From Rhizomys pruinosus (Eukaryota; Chordata; Mammalia; Rodentia; Spalacidae): DNA of 64,000 nucleotides. The first letter of the stretch is position 1. Each line of letters begins with the position of its first letter. Below are positions 11,572-24,021 of this stretch, piece after piece. Where the stretch lies: assembly GCA_009823505.1 (NCBI GenBank), contig VZQC01006291.1, positions 1,310,266 to 1,374,265 on the forward strand, given 5' to 3'. Under the pieces are notes generated by a model. It saw nothing but the letters and a program-made list of their open reading frames with translations, was not told the DNA's origin and searched no databases. Both the position numbers and the translations under genes were made by a program.

Positions 11572-12816
11572 AATCCTACATTTCCTTATTTATAAAATGG
11601 GGTTAATATAGCTATCTCACATTATGAAATAATGCATTTTAATTAAACTTTTGTACATAGCTTTGCAATGACATCTACATGAGATACTATGTATATAGTA
11701 TTAATTCCAATAACTTAAACAAGCTGTCATAGAGGGTCCAGAGTTGTGGGGAAGTGAAGAATAACTCTATATTCTTTCTCAAAATAGTTTGTCATATTAT
11801 TTCTTTTCACCTCATATGCTTCTTTCCAGATGGCAAACAAATATAACTTTTCTCCATTTTTTTGTTGTATATTCTGTGATAGACTAATTCCTAGTTTTTT
11901 TAAAAAAGATTTCTTATGCATTATCAATAGGCAGTTACCCAGTTAGCTTGTCTCTCAGTCCAAATACAACTGGTTTCCTGTAGTAAGAGCTTCTGGTCCT
12001 TCATCTCCTGTGCCTTATGTATATATTGAAGCTCCTCATGGCCAGATAATGGAAGCATTGATATGTTTTGCTGTGTTGGTCAAATGGTGACTGCTTTCTG
12101 TATCCCAAATATCTCTGGGGTAATTAGGGTTCTTTGTTTGCATAATTCAATGTACTACTTGATGTTTGCTTGGCAGTCTTACAGATATCAGGGTACTTAT
12201 ACAACTTTGGTTTCATTCCAGCAACAGAGGAGACATTCATGGCACATTGATGGTGAATTCCTATCTTTACCTAGTTTCATTGTTTATCTGTCATGGTCTG
12301 CCTTTCCCCTGAGTACAGATGCAGCCACAGAACCATACTTAATACATTCTAGGCAGGCAGCACACACTGATGTGAGTTGGCAGGCAAGATGAAAGTGACT
12401 CGTCATTCCTGCACCAGAGATGATAAAATTGAAGCATACTAGCAAATGATGAAATCCAAGATCATAGGCTTAAAGAAAATGGAACTTTTAGGTCTGTCTT
12501 AAAGATGCTGAGCTATGACTTCCATGGGTTCATAGGAATAGATTCCTTAATGCTTATTTAAGGCTTACAAGGATTCTGCTTATGATGAACAGTTGTTTTA
12601 CATAGAATATTCTAAGACCACACCATAAATTCTATGATATTTGTCTACTAATTGGGATAATACAGGAAAATACTTTAATGGAACCAAATGGAACCTGTTT
12701 TAGACAAGATTAGTGCAGATTTATCATTAGAATTCTACTTTTAATGCAATTTTCCCTTTTTTGTTGAAGAAAGCTTTATAGCAGATAGTCAATACTGTAT
12801 ATAGTTTTTGAAAATG
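11572..12816. other. unique intron with weak MIR-like start
   Basis: 11572-11640 resembles the 'tttataaaatggggttaata' part of MIR. The remainder to 12816 shows nothing recognisable. The 109-codon plus-strand open frame at 12063-12392 has no known domain and is antisense to TRPM3. Confidence 0.4.
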
Positions 12817-12965
12817 TGCCAGGTGTGGTGGTGCATGTCTTTAATCCCAGCACTCGGGAGGCAGAGGCAGAAGGATCTCTGTGAGTTCAAGGCCAGCCTG
12901 GTCTACATAGTGAGCTCCAGGCCAGCTGGGACTAAAGGGAGATCCTGTCTCCAAAATACAAAAAA
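12817..12965 (+). repeat. B1 SINE
   Basis: Plus-strand copy beginning GCCAGGTGTGGTGGTGCATG, with both arms of the internal duplication and the GGGACTAAAGGGAGATCC variant, then an A-rich tail. Confidence 0.94.
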
Positions 12966-14457
12966 CAAAAAACAAAAAAAAAAAAAAACACAGCACAGAA
13001 AGACACAATTACAAATCTGTGGCCCTCGCCATCAATCACGCATACCTGCAAGATAAATGCTACGAGCAATAACATGGGAAAAATTTATTAAGAACATTCC
13101 AAACATTTATTATTGTTACTGTTGGTGATAGGTAATTCAATGTATTTGTAGCTACTGTAGATTCCAGTCAGTTAAGTTGCTTCAGAACTCATTTATTCTA
13201 AAGAGGAATTAAGCACAAGGTCATTTGATTGTCTGTGACTCATTCAGATGAGTTTTAAATGTTCTTGTGTATTTTCATGCATTTAAACATCTTGAGATGC
13301 CATAGAACTTGAGAGAGAATAGTCTAGAAATGAAGTAAAGAAATGCATTTATCCATCTCATTATAAGACAGAGAGGCTCAAGACAGCAGGATGCTGTGTA
13401 CTGGAGAGCAGTGGAAGTGTGAACTCAGGGCTGATAGAAATGAAATGAAGGTGGCTCCAGAAGGAAGCTGGGCCAGGCAAAGGGCCTGAGTCCATGCAAA
13501 GGAATGTGGAGTTGATCTGTGGCTTAGTGCTCTCTGACTAGCTTTTGAGGAGGTGCTCCAGAACTGTTTGGGCACCTCGCCTCCATGCCTGGAACCTGGC
13601 GGAGAGAGGAAGGATCCAGGAAAGTGGATCTCAGAGTGCGTCCTGTGCCATCAGCAGCTTCTGCTAGAGCCCCTCTAACATGTAAACTTCAAGCAGATTT
13701 TTTGAATCGCAAACTCTGTAGGTAGAGTCTAGTAACCTGTGTTTTTGTTGTTGTCTTCTTCTAAAATTTATACAATTTGTACAATGTACAAATACAATTT
13801 ATGTACATTTATTGCATATATTCATGGTGTACAGTGTGAGTTGTTACACACACACATATGAATAGTTAAATCAAGCTAATTATATGAATCGGCCTACATA
13901 TATTTTTGTATGAGAATTTTTAACCTATTCCCTTAGGAATTTTCAAGCATTTGGTCTGGTATTAACTATAATTCCCAAGATATACAACATATCTCTGGAA
14001 TTTACCCATCCTGCCCAGCAATTTAAGAAGCTTGTAGGTGATTCTGATGTGAGATCAAGTTATTTGATAACTACAGGTCTAGGTCTTCCATTCTAAGCAC
14101 AATAGAATAAACCTCCCATATCTTGTTTGTTTTATAGATGACAGTTCTACAAGAGACTTAACCGAGAAGTTTAGGGGCTGTAACTGTGGAGAATAGGTGT
14201 ATGGGAGGTTGGAAGTCTAAGGGTCTCCAGGAGAACCTGACAAGGGAAAGTGAAGAGGGATGTTCTTCCCACTGGCTGTGTCTTTGCAGTCACCCAGGCA
14301 TTTCACTTTAAAATCCTTTCATTTTCTCATCTTTTTTCTTTTGTTCTTTTTAATTGGTTACACATATTTTTACCATTCAGAATCTAATTTGCTGGTTTGC
14401 AAGCGAGGGGCACATACGCATGAAACCGCTGCAGCCCATTATGTTGTGTGCCAAAAC
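12966..14457. other. unique intron
   Basis: No gene or named repeat recognised. The segment 13750-13830 is AT-rich with repeated TACAATTTGTACAATGTACA-like text, probably simple low-complexity sequence. Confidence 0.45.
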
Positions 14458-14618
14458 CTTTTTTTTTTTTTTTTGGTCTGCTTGAGCCAGGTCTCTCTGT
14501 AGCCCCAGCTGTCCTGGTACTCACTATGTACACTGGGCTGGCCTTGAACTCACAGAGATCTGCCTGTCTTTGTCTCCTGAGTGCTGGGATTAAAGGCATG
14601 CACCACCACATCTAGCCA
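14458..14618 (-). repeat. B1 SINE
   Basis: Minus-strand copy: a 17-nt T tract, GTCTCTCTGTAGCCCCAGC, and GAGTGCTGGGATTAAAGGCA. First of a five-SINE cluster ending at 15908. Confidence 0.93.
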
Positions 14619-14707
14619 ACTTAAAACTTTTAAAAAGAAAAAGAAAACCTAATAGTTTTCAAAAGACAGAAGGAAAACGACACGAATGCTCTTAAAAAAT
14701 CTACGTA

Positions 14708-14937
14708 AGGGGGCTGGAGAGATGGCCTAGCGGTTAAGAGTGCCGACCGCTCTTGCAGAGGACCCGGGTTCGATCCCCAGCACCCACATGGCGGCTGAGA
14801 ACCGTCTGAAACTCCAATTCCAGGAGAACTCCAGTTCCAGGGGAATCCGACACCCTCTTCTGACCTCCGCGGCATTGCATGACACGGGTGCACAAACTTG
14901 CATGCAGACAGTACATTCATACACATACAGAAAAAAA
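14708..14937 (+). repeat. young B3-type SINE, 17-bp duplication form
   Basis: Near-consensus plus-strand copy with intact A and B boxes. TSD AAATCTACGTAA flanks it on both sides (about 14697-14708 and 14938-14950). Confidence 0.95.
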
Positions 14938-14969
14938 AAAATCTACGTAAATAAAAATACCAGGAGCTT

Positions 14970-15140
14970 GCCGGGCATGGTGGTGCACACCTTTAGTCCT
15001 AGCACTTGGGAGGCAGAGGGAGGCAGATCTTTGTGAGTTCAAGGCCAGCCTGCTCTACAGAGTTCCGGGACAGCTGGGGCTACAGGGAGACGCTGTCTCG
15101 AAAAGACAAAAAACAAAACAAAACAAAAAAAAAAACCCAA
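14970..15140 (+). repeat. B1 SINE
   Basis: Near-consensus plus-strand B1 starting GCCGGGCATGGTGGTGCACA and ending GCTGTCTCGAAAAGAC, followed by an (AAACA)n-rich tail. Confidence 0.95.
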
Positions 15141-15186
15141 AAAAACACAAGAGCTAAAGGTCTATCAAAATTTGCATCTTAGATGA

Positions 15187-15405
15187 GTCTGGAGAGATGG
15201 CCTAGCGGTTAAGAGCACCTACTGCTCTTGCAGAGGACCCAGGTTCGATCCCCAGCACCCACATGGCGGCTGAGAACCGTTTTTAACTCCAGTTCCAGGG
15301 GAATCCGACGCCCTCTTCTGACCTCTGTGGCCTTGCACGACAGGGGTGCACAGACCTACATGCAGACTGTACACTCATACACATAAAAAATAAATTAAAA
15401 AAATT
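15187..15405 (+). repeat. young B3-type SINE, single-unit form
   Basis: Plus-strand copy lacking the 17-bp duplication. Flanks share a diverged TTTGC(A)TCTTAGA repeat, a probable TSD. Confidence 0.92.
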
Positions 15406-15654
15406 TGCTCTTAGAAGAGCAATTTCAGGTCTGACATATCTGGAGCCAGGCGCAGCCGGGGTAAGGAAATGAGGCGATTCATGCTAAATACACTTTTCGA
15501 ATCAGTTAGACTCCAAATACAGTAGAGGGTGCGGAGTGCTGGTGACAACAGCACAGTGACTTGAGAATGTCACAGAAGCTGAAGAAGTTACTTTCGAAAA
15601 CATCAGAAGCTATCACAGAAATCTACTCTTTATTCAGTTTGAAACAATACCCTA

Positions 15655-15908
15655 GGGGCTGGAGAGATGGCCTAGCGGTTAAGAGCGCCGACCGCTCTTG
15701 CAGAGGAACCGGGTTCGATCCCCAGCACCCACATGGCGGCCGAGAACCGTCTGAAACTCCAATTCCAGGAGAACTCCAGTTCCAGGGGAATCCGACACCC
15801 TCTTCTGACCTCCGCAGCATTGCACGACACGGGTGCACGGACCTGCATGCAGACAGTACATTCATACACATACGGAAATGAATAAAATTAATAAAAAAAA
15901 AATTTAAA
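15655..15908 (+). repeat. young B3-type SINE, 17-bp duplication form
   Basis: Near-consensus plus-strand copy with a perfect 14-bp TSD, GAAACAATACCCTA, at 15641-15654 and 15909-15922. Confidence 0.96.
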
Positions 15909-16307
15909 GAAACAATACCCTAAAATGTGGTTCCTAGGTTATTCTCAATTGAGTTCCTCGGGTTCTAGTTTTAAGCAGAGTTTGAGATCTGTCTCAAGTC
16001 CATCTAAATGGCTATGTAACAGAGAATCTGCCCCAAATTCCCCTGGAGATTCTTGGGTATGTTGGAGTTTGATAACCTCTCACTTGATATCAATGTTCTC
16101 TGTAAAACAAGTAATCTACAATTAGTGAAGAAAATCTCAGGGACATGTGGTTAGTAGAAACCTTTGAGATCATCCCCCACGTTGATGGGCATTCTGACAA
16201 TAGCATTTCTCCACAATAATGGTTTATCCCAGTAATTTCTGCTGATGTTTGCTCCTCATGTTCAATGATATACTTTCCCAGTGAGCCAAGAGTTGGGCAA
16301 TTAAAAC

Positions 16308-16516
16308 GTTTATTTATTTATTTTTACTTTATGAGTATGTTTTGTCTGTATGTATGAAATGTACAACCATGTCATGCCATGCCTGTAGGGGCCAGAAGAG
16401 TGTTGGATCCCCTGGAACTGGAGTTTCAGACAGTTATTATTAACTGCCATGTGCATGCCAGGTCCTCTGCAAGAGCAGCCAATGATCTTAACTGCTGAGC
16501 TATCTCTCTAGCCCCG
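16308..16516 (-). repeat. B3-type SINE, old
   Basis: Minus-strand copy from a (TTTA)-rich tail complement to CTATCTCTCTAGCCCC. Diverged, with a small internal deletion in the head. Confidence 0.86.
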
Positions 16517-17619
16517 AGCTAGGTAATTTTAAAGCAAATTTAATGTAGGGAGCTGACTGGCCAATTTAGATCAATAAAATCTTTCCTCTTCATGATATTT
16601 TCTCCTCTAAAGGAGGTAATATTTTAAGTCAATGTCTCATTCTCTTTCAGCAAGCTGTCCAACAAACATTTAAATTGTACTTTGTACATTCTTACATGGA
16701 GTTGCTCTACTCTTGTGGAATTTGAACACAAAGGTACATAGGTACATATAGTTACACAGGTAACTCTGTGTTGTTGTCTTTATATTTCTCCATAGGCAAA
16801 ATGAGGTAATGCCATTTCTGTAAAATTTTATTTACCATGACTTTCTGCCTTCTCAGAACTCAGTAATTAATATTAAATTGAAAATTATTTATTGTATTAG
16901 TTTACATGAGATTGGGTACACATCCCTTGAGAAAAATTATACTACTTTTCATAGTACAAATGGTGCTCTAAGCAAGCATTCAAAAAATACCTGGTGATTG
17001 ACTAATTTGAAAAGTCAGGTTATTAGTCTTATATTTAAGTCTTCAGTTAAATTTTAATACTATGGATATATACATAATGATACAGGCATTTATATAATTA
17101 TATATGATTAAATCTTATGTTAAGTACATTACTAAATTATTTTTATTAAGCACTAATTAAACATATAAATTCAATTTAGTGATATAATGCACACATACAC
17201 AAAACACTAGCACACCCACTCAAATAATTTGTGTCCTTAACCAGATGTGTCTGCAATCCCAGCCCTCAGGGGCTGACACCAGAGGATACAGAGTTCAAGG
17301 CCAGTTTAAAAAAACAACAAGAATGAAAACTTGTCTCCTGTACTGGTTCCTTTCATTTTATTCCTTTTCATGGTTGTTACAAGAGAGGGCCAATCATTAT
17401 TTTTGTTTTCTGCCATGTAGACCAACCTTCAGTTTAAACCCAGATTTAGATAGAAAAGAGAAAAAAGGAGTAGACTGATCATATTGGCATTTATGGGTAA
17501 TTGGCATCCACTGTTCCATAGAAAGGATTCTTGTTAGGAATGCCCGCTCAGGTGTTTTAGCCTCTGCTGTCTGAACACTCTGTGTCTTTTTTAAGGGCCC
17601 ATGTGGCTCTCTAGTCATG
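16517..17619. other. AT-rich unique intron
   Basis: No gene or named repeat recognised. 16840-17200 is strongly AT-rich. Confidence 0.45.
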
Positions 17620-17735
17620 TTGTGTTTTAATATCCACTACAAAGTCTTCGAGAGCCAACGTGATGTCTTGTTCATCTTCCAACAGTTCTGTGCACACAGT
17701 AGGCATTCTATAACTATTAATGTTCACTATTAATG
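17620..17735 (+). repeat. L2 3' end relic
   Basis: AACAGTTCTGTGCACACAGT followed by AGGCATTCTATAACTATTAA matches the L2/MIR style '...cacagtaggcactcaataaat' tail. Short. Confidence 0.5.
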
Positions 17736-18375
17736 TGTCTTTAAGACCATTTGTATTCCTTGCACAAGATATTTCTAAGATTACTTACTTTCAAGAAAAG
17801 TATCAAAAAAAGAATCATTTTGACATTTCTTATAGAAAATTCTAAAAAAGACGTGAGGTAGGGTGAAATTAACAATAACTAAAGTGGACACTTGAAGTCA
17901 GTATGCTTGCTATTTGTTTCCTTCTTTCTCACTTGACATTCCAATTATGTCGAAATCACGCTGGGACACAGACCATCCAGACCAATTACTTTCTGCAGAT
18001 CTTCTAGGGACAAATGATAAGGCTTTGACATCTTTCAGCATCAGCTGGAAATCTCCGGAGCAGCAGGAGAAAACATTTGTGACTGTTGCACAGAAAGTTG
18101 TGCCCCAGGGAATACAGGATACACCTGGCTTCTTAACATGTCCAGTTTTCTCATGACTTTCCCCTGTATTTGGACATTTGATATGTGTTTGAAGAGAAGC
18201 AAACTTTAATCACATTTTTGTTAGTAATTTGTAATTATATAGTTGGAAGCCAAGCAGTGAGGTTCTCCTTTCTCATAGCTAGTTGGTGCTATGTCTTCAT
18301 CCTAGTTGATCAAAACCCATGAGGGTTTTTATGAAGCTGTCTTTAAGCAGAAAGGTCAAAAGTGAGATTTTTTAA

Positions 18376-18428
18376 ACACACACACATACACACATACACA
18401 CACCACACCACACCACACCACATATACA
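18376..18428. repeat. (CA)n / (CACAC)n microsatellite
   Basis: Imperfect CACACATACACA followed by repeated CACAC blocks. Confidence 0.95.
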
Positions 18429-19744
18429 CATTTTTCTTCTACTCCTAAGACTAAGCCAGCGCTAACATATTCTTCCCAGCTCCTAATAAATATGCCATTG
18501 GCGCACTAGAAAATGAATGACATTTGCATCATTGATCAATTCCCCAAAGCTCTAAACAGATTACTAAAAAATCTTTTAAGGTCTTTGCTTCAGGCTGGTT
18601 CTGCTTCTTATCTAAAATAAGGTAAGTCCAGATGATTTTTTTTTTGCACAAAAATGCTAAAATAAACACAAGCATTGCTAATAAAATTTTGATGAATGAG
18701 GGGCATTGACTCCAAACACTGTGCATTCAGATGCCTTTCTCATATTGACATTTTCATGGGACGTTCTTGTTCACTGAATGATAAATGAGGGGCCAGGTCA
18801 TATTTCTCTGCTACCTGAGACTCAAGGTTGACAGTTATCAGGCAAAGGGATCTCTGGTTTCAACACCGGAGCTTGTAGTCTGCAGGTGTACCTGACGCTA
18901 GGCAAGGCTGTTCATCCTGCTTAATCAAACACAAGACAGCCAGATCTTTGTTTTTAAAATCCTAGATAAGTAAATCTGATGGTACTCAGCAGCATCAATC
19001 TTTGTGTTTATGGGGTTTAGTAATTTGTGGCTAAGAAATAAGATTTGATAATATTTCTAGAGCAATCAAATTAATTAGGAAAAGTACGTGCTGATTCACT
19101 CTTAACTATGACATATAAATAGAAAATCTATTATGACAATGAGGAAAACATGGAGCTTGAAAAGTTTCTTTCAGGTAGCACAGGCCACAGAACAGATAGG
19201 GAGAAAAGGCAAAAGATAAAATTGAATTTGATGCTCAACACCACACACAAGAAACAATTGCACAACTCTCTCATAGTTTATCCAAATCCATTTGCATTGT
19301 GATAGATATTCTGTCTGTTTTTAGCTCAAGTAATCTCATCTACAAAAGCTAATCAGTTTTGCCAATTACAATTCTGCTTCCAAAGTGATTCTCTTTCCAA
19401 TTCATATTCTTGGAAAGGAACTCAAAGACAAGCTAGAAAGGTCACAAAGATAACAATGGAAGGGGTGAAAATGTCATTCCTCTAAGGTTATAAAATGAGA
19501 ACCTATATAGTTGAACATACACTTTCATAGTCCTTAAACCTATATTATTTAACAACTTGTAAATAAAATTAAACATTTAAATAAATGTTAAATGAATTTC
19601 CAAAGTAAAACAACTTAGAAAATACCTGAAAATACTCTGATTCAGTCCTGAAACAAAGGTTTTTGTAATTAGGGTGTATACACTTACTATATGTAATTTT
19701 ATGTGGACGGTGGCACATTTACTTATATAGGTTGGATTATATGG

Positions 19745-19759
19745 ATATAATTATATATA

Positions 19760-19793
<34 letters not shown>
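19745..19793. repeat. (TA)n-(GT)n microsatellite
   Basis: Short TA-rich lead, then an uninterrupted TG run from about 19765 to 19792. Confidence 0.95.
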
Positions 19794-19794
<1 letters not shown>

Positions 19795-20209
19795 TTGTAG
19801 CAAAATGTTCAACTCCAAACCATTGGATTCTGAAAATGAAAGAAATTCTTCCTGGTGACTAAAGGCTAGCTGGACCAATTCTTTTTCTTTTTCCTTTTTT
19901 TTTTTTTTTTGAGCATAAAGAATGCATACTGCTACAAAATAATGTTCTTTGGAAATGAGTTTTTAAATTACATGTACATGTTGGCCAGACAATTTCTTAT
20001 CAAGCTAAATAAACACCATTAGTACTGGCAGTTACTCAGATGGCACAGAGACATATTCTGACATCATTTTATCATGATAAATCTATCACTGCTCTCCTGG
20101 AGCAAGAGCGTATTGTTATTGTAACTGTGTACACAGTGCATCTGTGCATGGCTATATGTACTGACACAAACATATTCAAAACTTGTTTTAGGCTTCCTTT
20201 TAAAAATAT

Positions 20210-20428
20210 TCATTTGTTTTTATTTTATGTGTAAGAGTGTTTTGTTCACAAGTATGTAAGTGCCCCCGCACATGCAATGCCTGTGGAGGTCCAAAGAGGG
20301 TGATGGATCCCCTGGAACTGAAGTTAGGGACATCTGGATGTTAGCTGCCATGTGGATGCAGGGAAATGAACCTTGGTCCCCTGCAAGAGCAGCCAGTGCT
20401 CTTAACTGCTGAGCCAGCTCTCCAGCTC
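20210..20428 (-). repeat. B3-type SINE, old
   Basis: Minus-strand copy from TTTTATGTGTAAGAGTG to CAGCTCTCCAGCTC. Diverged. Confidence 0.87.
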
Positions 20429-22593
20429 TGAGTCCCCACCCCCTTTTTTAAAAAAAGGTATCGTAGATACTTCTTAATAAGTTTAAAGTTTTAAAGACCC
20501 CCAAACAGATATGTCAATAGTTATGTGCCTGACTTTATATTCTTTGGTAATTGGTCAGGTTTCTCATGTGGATGCAGATTACACATAGATTGTGGTTTTA
20601 TGTATTTTTGACTATAAGACAATTAAAATTAGAAATTCCATCTAAAACTAGAAGTGCGTGATGATTTTGTCCTAATTTGGGGATGGGAACAGAATGGTCC
20701 AGGTGAGGGCAGGAAAGAGTCCACAGGACAAAAGAATCATAGCTTGGCTGTTAGACTGTATAAGATAGCAAAAATTTAAATAGTATAATTGGAAAAAATA
20801 AGCTGAGTAACTTAAGTGAGCTTAAATATTCAAAAGGCAGGCACATCATGAGAAGCACATGTCATGAAACACATTTCGGTGAATTTTGCCAACAAACCAG
20901 AAAGAATCCTAGCTTCAGCTCATGGGCTGTGTGGGCTTGGGCAAAGTACTCTGCTTCTTTGCCCACTAGTCTAAATTTCCCCTGCCTCTCCTAACTAACT
21001 CTAAAACATATAAATTTCTCATATATTAAAACAGAAATAGCCAGAGATATCCTTATGAGAGATTTTAGTATTTTCAAAACACAGAGTCCAAAATCATGAT
21101 AAATGATAGGTATGGGGTTCTGACTTTCACTGTGCATAGTCCTGGATCATCTGAAATATTGGAGAGCAGCTTCTTTTCCCTTTGGTTTTTGTAGAAATGC
21201 AAACTTGTATCTACTTCATGGGACATGATAAAATCATCTGTAAACTCCAGGAAGCAAGAAGAAACCCAAAGCTAAGAACTATCTAAATTCTCATGCTTAT
21301 TTCTGGAAAAAAGAATATATTACTACACTTGAAAGGAATGAGGAGTAGGATGAAATTTTTAATAATAATAATAATAGCACAGTTAATTATTTTGAACACT
21401 GCTTGTTGCTCAACACAAATATCTTGGGGCAAATGTTCTCTTTTTAGGTTTAGCTTTAAAATGGATCAGTGCTCACTATCAAAGAAGATGATAATGGTAA
21501 TTTAATTAAGTTTGCCAATGAGCAAGCTTTAACTTCAATTAACATTAAAAAAAAGTCAAGTGTCTATGCTTAAAATTACTATCAAGTTTTTCAGTGCTAG
21601 GCTGGAAATCCTTGATCTTCCAACTTTTCCTACTTCATACATTTTAATTCCTATATAATTCAGGCACACCTATTGTTTTAATGGCTCATTTGGAGCGCTG
21701 GTAAGGAGACGGGTTAACCTGGGGGAAAGAGGAGATGGCATTGAGCTAATATGGAGTCTCTTAAAGGGACACTGAGTGTGTGAGACATGGAAGAGGGAGT
21801 GTTAGCTCATTTGTCATTTTTATCATTGTAATAATAAGCTGTGTACTCTCTAAACTTATTGTAGCCTTTTGAGAGTGGCAGATCGAGACTGTTCTTTCTG
21901 ATAGCTCAGTGTTCTGCACAGTTCATGCCACCCACCGGACACTCACTGTGTATCTCTGAAAGACCCTAACTCCTGTGGAACATCTTTATCCCCTTAACCA
22001 TATGTTAGGAAAATAGATTGGATTACTAAATTCTTTGTTTAAAACTTAAATGATTCCCTTTAGTTGTCTCCCTTAAACTGATTCATAGCTAGTTTCAAAT
22101 TACTTTAATCTAATAATCTGCAAGAATACTTGGCTCTGATCTAATAATCTACAAGAATGCTTAGAGGAGACTGGGTGGGAACTTTGGACTCTCGAGAGTA
22201 GCATTTAGGGGTTCGTAGTCCAAGGAAAGTATATGGTGTGGGACATGGGGGGTCAGGAAGAGTTTACAAAAGACCAGAGCAGTTACCAGTTGTAGAGATT
22301 TTACCTTCCAGGCCAACCTAGAAGTATCTGATTGCACCTTCCACCAAATATTTTCCCAGCAGTGTGGGCATGGCTTCATTTATTGTGACCCACTTCCTGC
22401 CTCTCCTTACTTGAAAGAGGTAAATAGGGAAGGAGACATTAAGGGAAGGACAAAGGAGACTGCAACCTCCTCTTCCCTTCATTCTTTTCCTCATGTTCTC
22501 TGTTCTAAGTGTGCTCCCATGCAGAGCTAATGGATTCCCCACTCTGTGGGGCATCTTGGATGTCTTCCTCTGTTCTTCCACACCTCCATCCCA
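20429..22593. other. unique intron
   Basis: No gene, SINE or LINE recognised. A small (AAT)n tract lies at 21360-21376. Confidence 0.5.
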
Positions 22594-22603
22594 CAGTAAA
22601 TAT

Positions 22604-22713
22604 ATATTTTTTTTCTTTTTGAGACAGGGTCTCCCTGTAGCCCCAGCTGTCCTGGAACTCACTCTGTAGACCAGGCTGGCCTTGAACTCACAAAGATCCG
22701 CCTGCCTCTGCCT
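22604..22713 (-). repeat. 5'-truncated B1 SINE
   Basis: Only the 3' two-thirds of a B1 is present, yet a 10-bp TSD, CAGTAAATAT, flanks it at 22594-22603 and 22714-22723. The truncation therefore happened at insertion. It lies 126 bp beyond the TRPM3 exon donor. Confidence 0.92.
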
Positions 22714-22848
22714 CAGTAAATATTTTCATAATTGTTCAGAGCTGGTCTTGGCTGAACTGCTGTGATCACGGTCTAATGCCCTCCTTTCCAAGCTTTGAAC
22801 ACAAGCTTAGCATTCAGGAGACTACAGGTGGCCTGGCAGTTTACCTAC

Positions 22849-23023
22849 CCGCCTTCTTCTGAGTATTTATGCCCAAATGCCAGGATGTCGGATGCCCGTC
22901 CACTCCCATCACAGACCACGACTGGCACAGGAGGGGTATCTCGAAGGTACTCCAGAACGATTGAGATCACGTTGGGTCCGCCTTCCACAATGAGTGCCAC
23001 CACTGGAACCCCTTGACCGATTC
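22849..23023 (-). CDS. TRPM3: TRPM3 internal coding exon (175 nt, N-terminal TRPM domain)
   Basis: Read on the minus strand, a long pyrimidine-rich tract and a CAG acceptor (intron ends at 23024) lead into 175 nt of open frame, ending at a GG|gtaggt donor (intron begins at 22848). The frame enters after one base of a split codon and leaves two bases of the next, giving 57 whole codons. The peptide contains [42 protein letters not shown] and GHKYSEEGG. This is the Rossmann-like LSDAT/SLOG part of the cytoplasmic N-terminal TRPM homology region. TRPM3 is a calcium-permeable plasma-membrane channel activated by heat and pregnenolone sulfate. Residues LRDTPPVP and [13 protein letters not shown] fit TRPM3 better than TRPM1 (LQEEPPIP, ILSFAHKYCEEGG) or TRPM6/7, and MIR204 upstream agrees, since TRPM1 hosts miR-211. 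Because 175 is not a multiple of three, skipping this exon would shift the frame. Family comparison is from memory. Confidence 0.96.
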
Positions 23024-23041
23024 CTGCAGTAAAAAAGGAAA

Positions 23042-23776
23042 AGAAAAGGGAAAAAGAGAAAAGAACACAAAGCCAGCAAACCAAAGAGACAAAAAGAGAA
23101 ACAAAAAGCACAAACTAAAATTACTGAGCATGGGGGGGGGGCAATGAGATATGAAAGGATAAAATACTGAGACATATTTGCAGAAAACTTCATAGCAGAA
23201 TTCCCACCCCAGAAAGTCCATGTGACCTTGCTAATCCCCACAACTAACAATAGAGTGACTGCCTCACTTTACCACAGAGCGCCTAGGGTGAGGGAAGACA
23301 GGACTTAGTTAACTGAGACAGCACTGGGCCAGCAGCCAAAATGTTGGAAGCCATATTTTGATCTTAAGCAGAGTCTTCTTATTTATCAATCTTAATTATC
23401 TACACTATCTTAACTTAAGCATGTGTTCATTTTATGCCTGAAAATTGGAAAGTTCAAAATTAGAGGTTTCCTGATTACTACAGAAACACCTACATAGCTT
23501 TTTTCATGAAAAGCTGTTAAACTCAGTAAAGGTTTGTTGGATCCACTGGTGACTGAGTTCTAACCATAGATGAAAAACGGAATTGCTGACTCTCAAGAGC
23601 ATGAGAGTCGTGGAAGGTCATTATCCTGGAGATATTGTATTTTACATAACAGTACCCTTTGCTAATGAATAAGGTGCTGGACACAGGATGGCACTCAGGA
23701 CATATTAGTTACAGTCATTTGAATTAAGGGAATTCCAAGTTACTTCCTAACATATTTAAGATATTTATTCCAAGCT
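23042..23776. other. unique intron upstream of the exon
   Basis: Pyrimidine-rich on the minus strand next to the acceptor (23031-23110). The remainder has no recognised feature apart from an 11-nt G run near 23132. Confidence 0.5.
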
Positions 23777-23791
23777 ATAAAGTATTTTTGG

Positions 23792-24021
23792 GGAGGGGGG
23801 ATGGAGAGATGGCCTAGCGGTTAAGAGCACCGACTGCTCTTGCCGAGGACCAAGGTTCGATTCCTAGAACCCACATGGCAGCTGAGAACCATCTTTGACT
23901 CCAGTTCCAGGGGAATCCGATGCCCTCTTCTGACCTCTGCGGCATTGCATGACACAGGTGCACAGACCTACATGCAGACAATACACTCATACACATAAAA
24001 GAAATAAATAAAATTTAAAAA
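23792..24021 (+). repeat. B3-type SINE, single-unit form
   Basis: Plus-strand copy with A box TGGCCTAGCGG and a slightly altered B box. TSD ATAAAGTATTTTTGG lies at 23777-23791 and from 24022. Confidence 0.93.

Larger units (their letters stand above)
17736..20209. other. unique intron with simple repeats
   Basis: About 2.5 kb with no SINE or LINE recognised. It contains two dinucleotide tracts, annotated separately, and a T run near 19893-19909. No exon seen. Confidence 0.5.
1..22848 (-). other. TRPM3: TRPM3 intron downstream of the exon (partial)
   Basis: This intron starts at the gtaggt donor at 22848 and runs to the window edge with no further TRPM3 exon visible. It is packed with B3-type and B1 SINEs up to about 16.5 kb. 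The next exon would encode the LINESLRDQLL-type continuation of the TRPM domain; I looked for it by eye and did not find it. Confidence 0.8.

Noticed and set aside
14727..14924. Recurring 60-67 aa frames such as MYECTVCMQVCAPVSCN... found at a dozen places on both strands
   Set aside because: All lie inside young B3-type SINEs read on the strand opposite the tRNA head. They recur because the copies are near-identical, not because a protein is conserved.
22795..23016. 73-aa plus-strand frame over the TRPM3 exon
   Set aside because: It is the antisense shadow of the minus-strand exon, whose splice sites, frame and protein family match are all clear.
22845..23111. 88-aa minus-strand frame beginning [18 protein letters not shown]
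   Set aside because: The first ~29 codons are the pyrimidine-rich intron before the acceptor. Only the part from the CAG at 23024 onward is coding.
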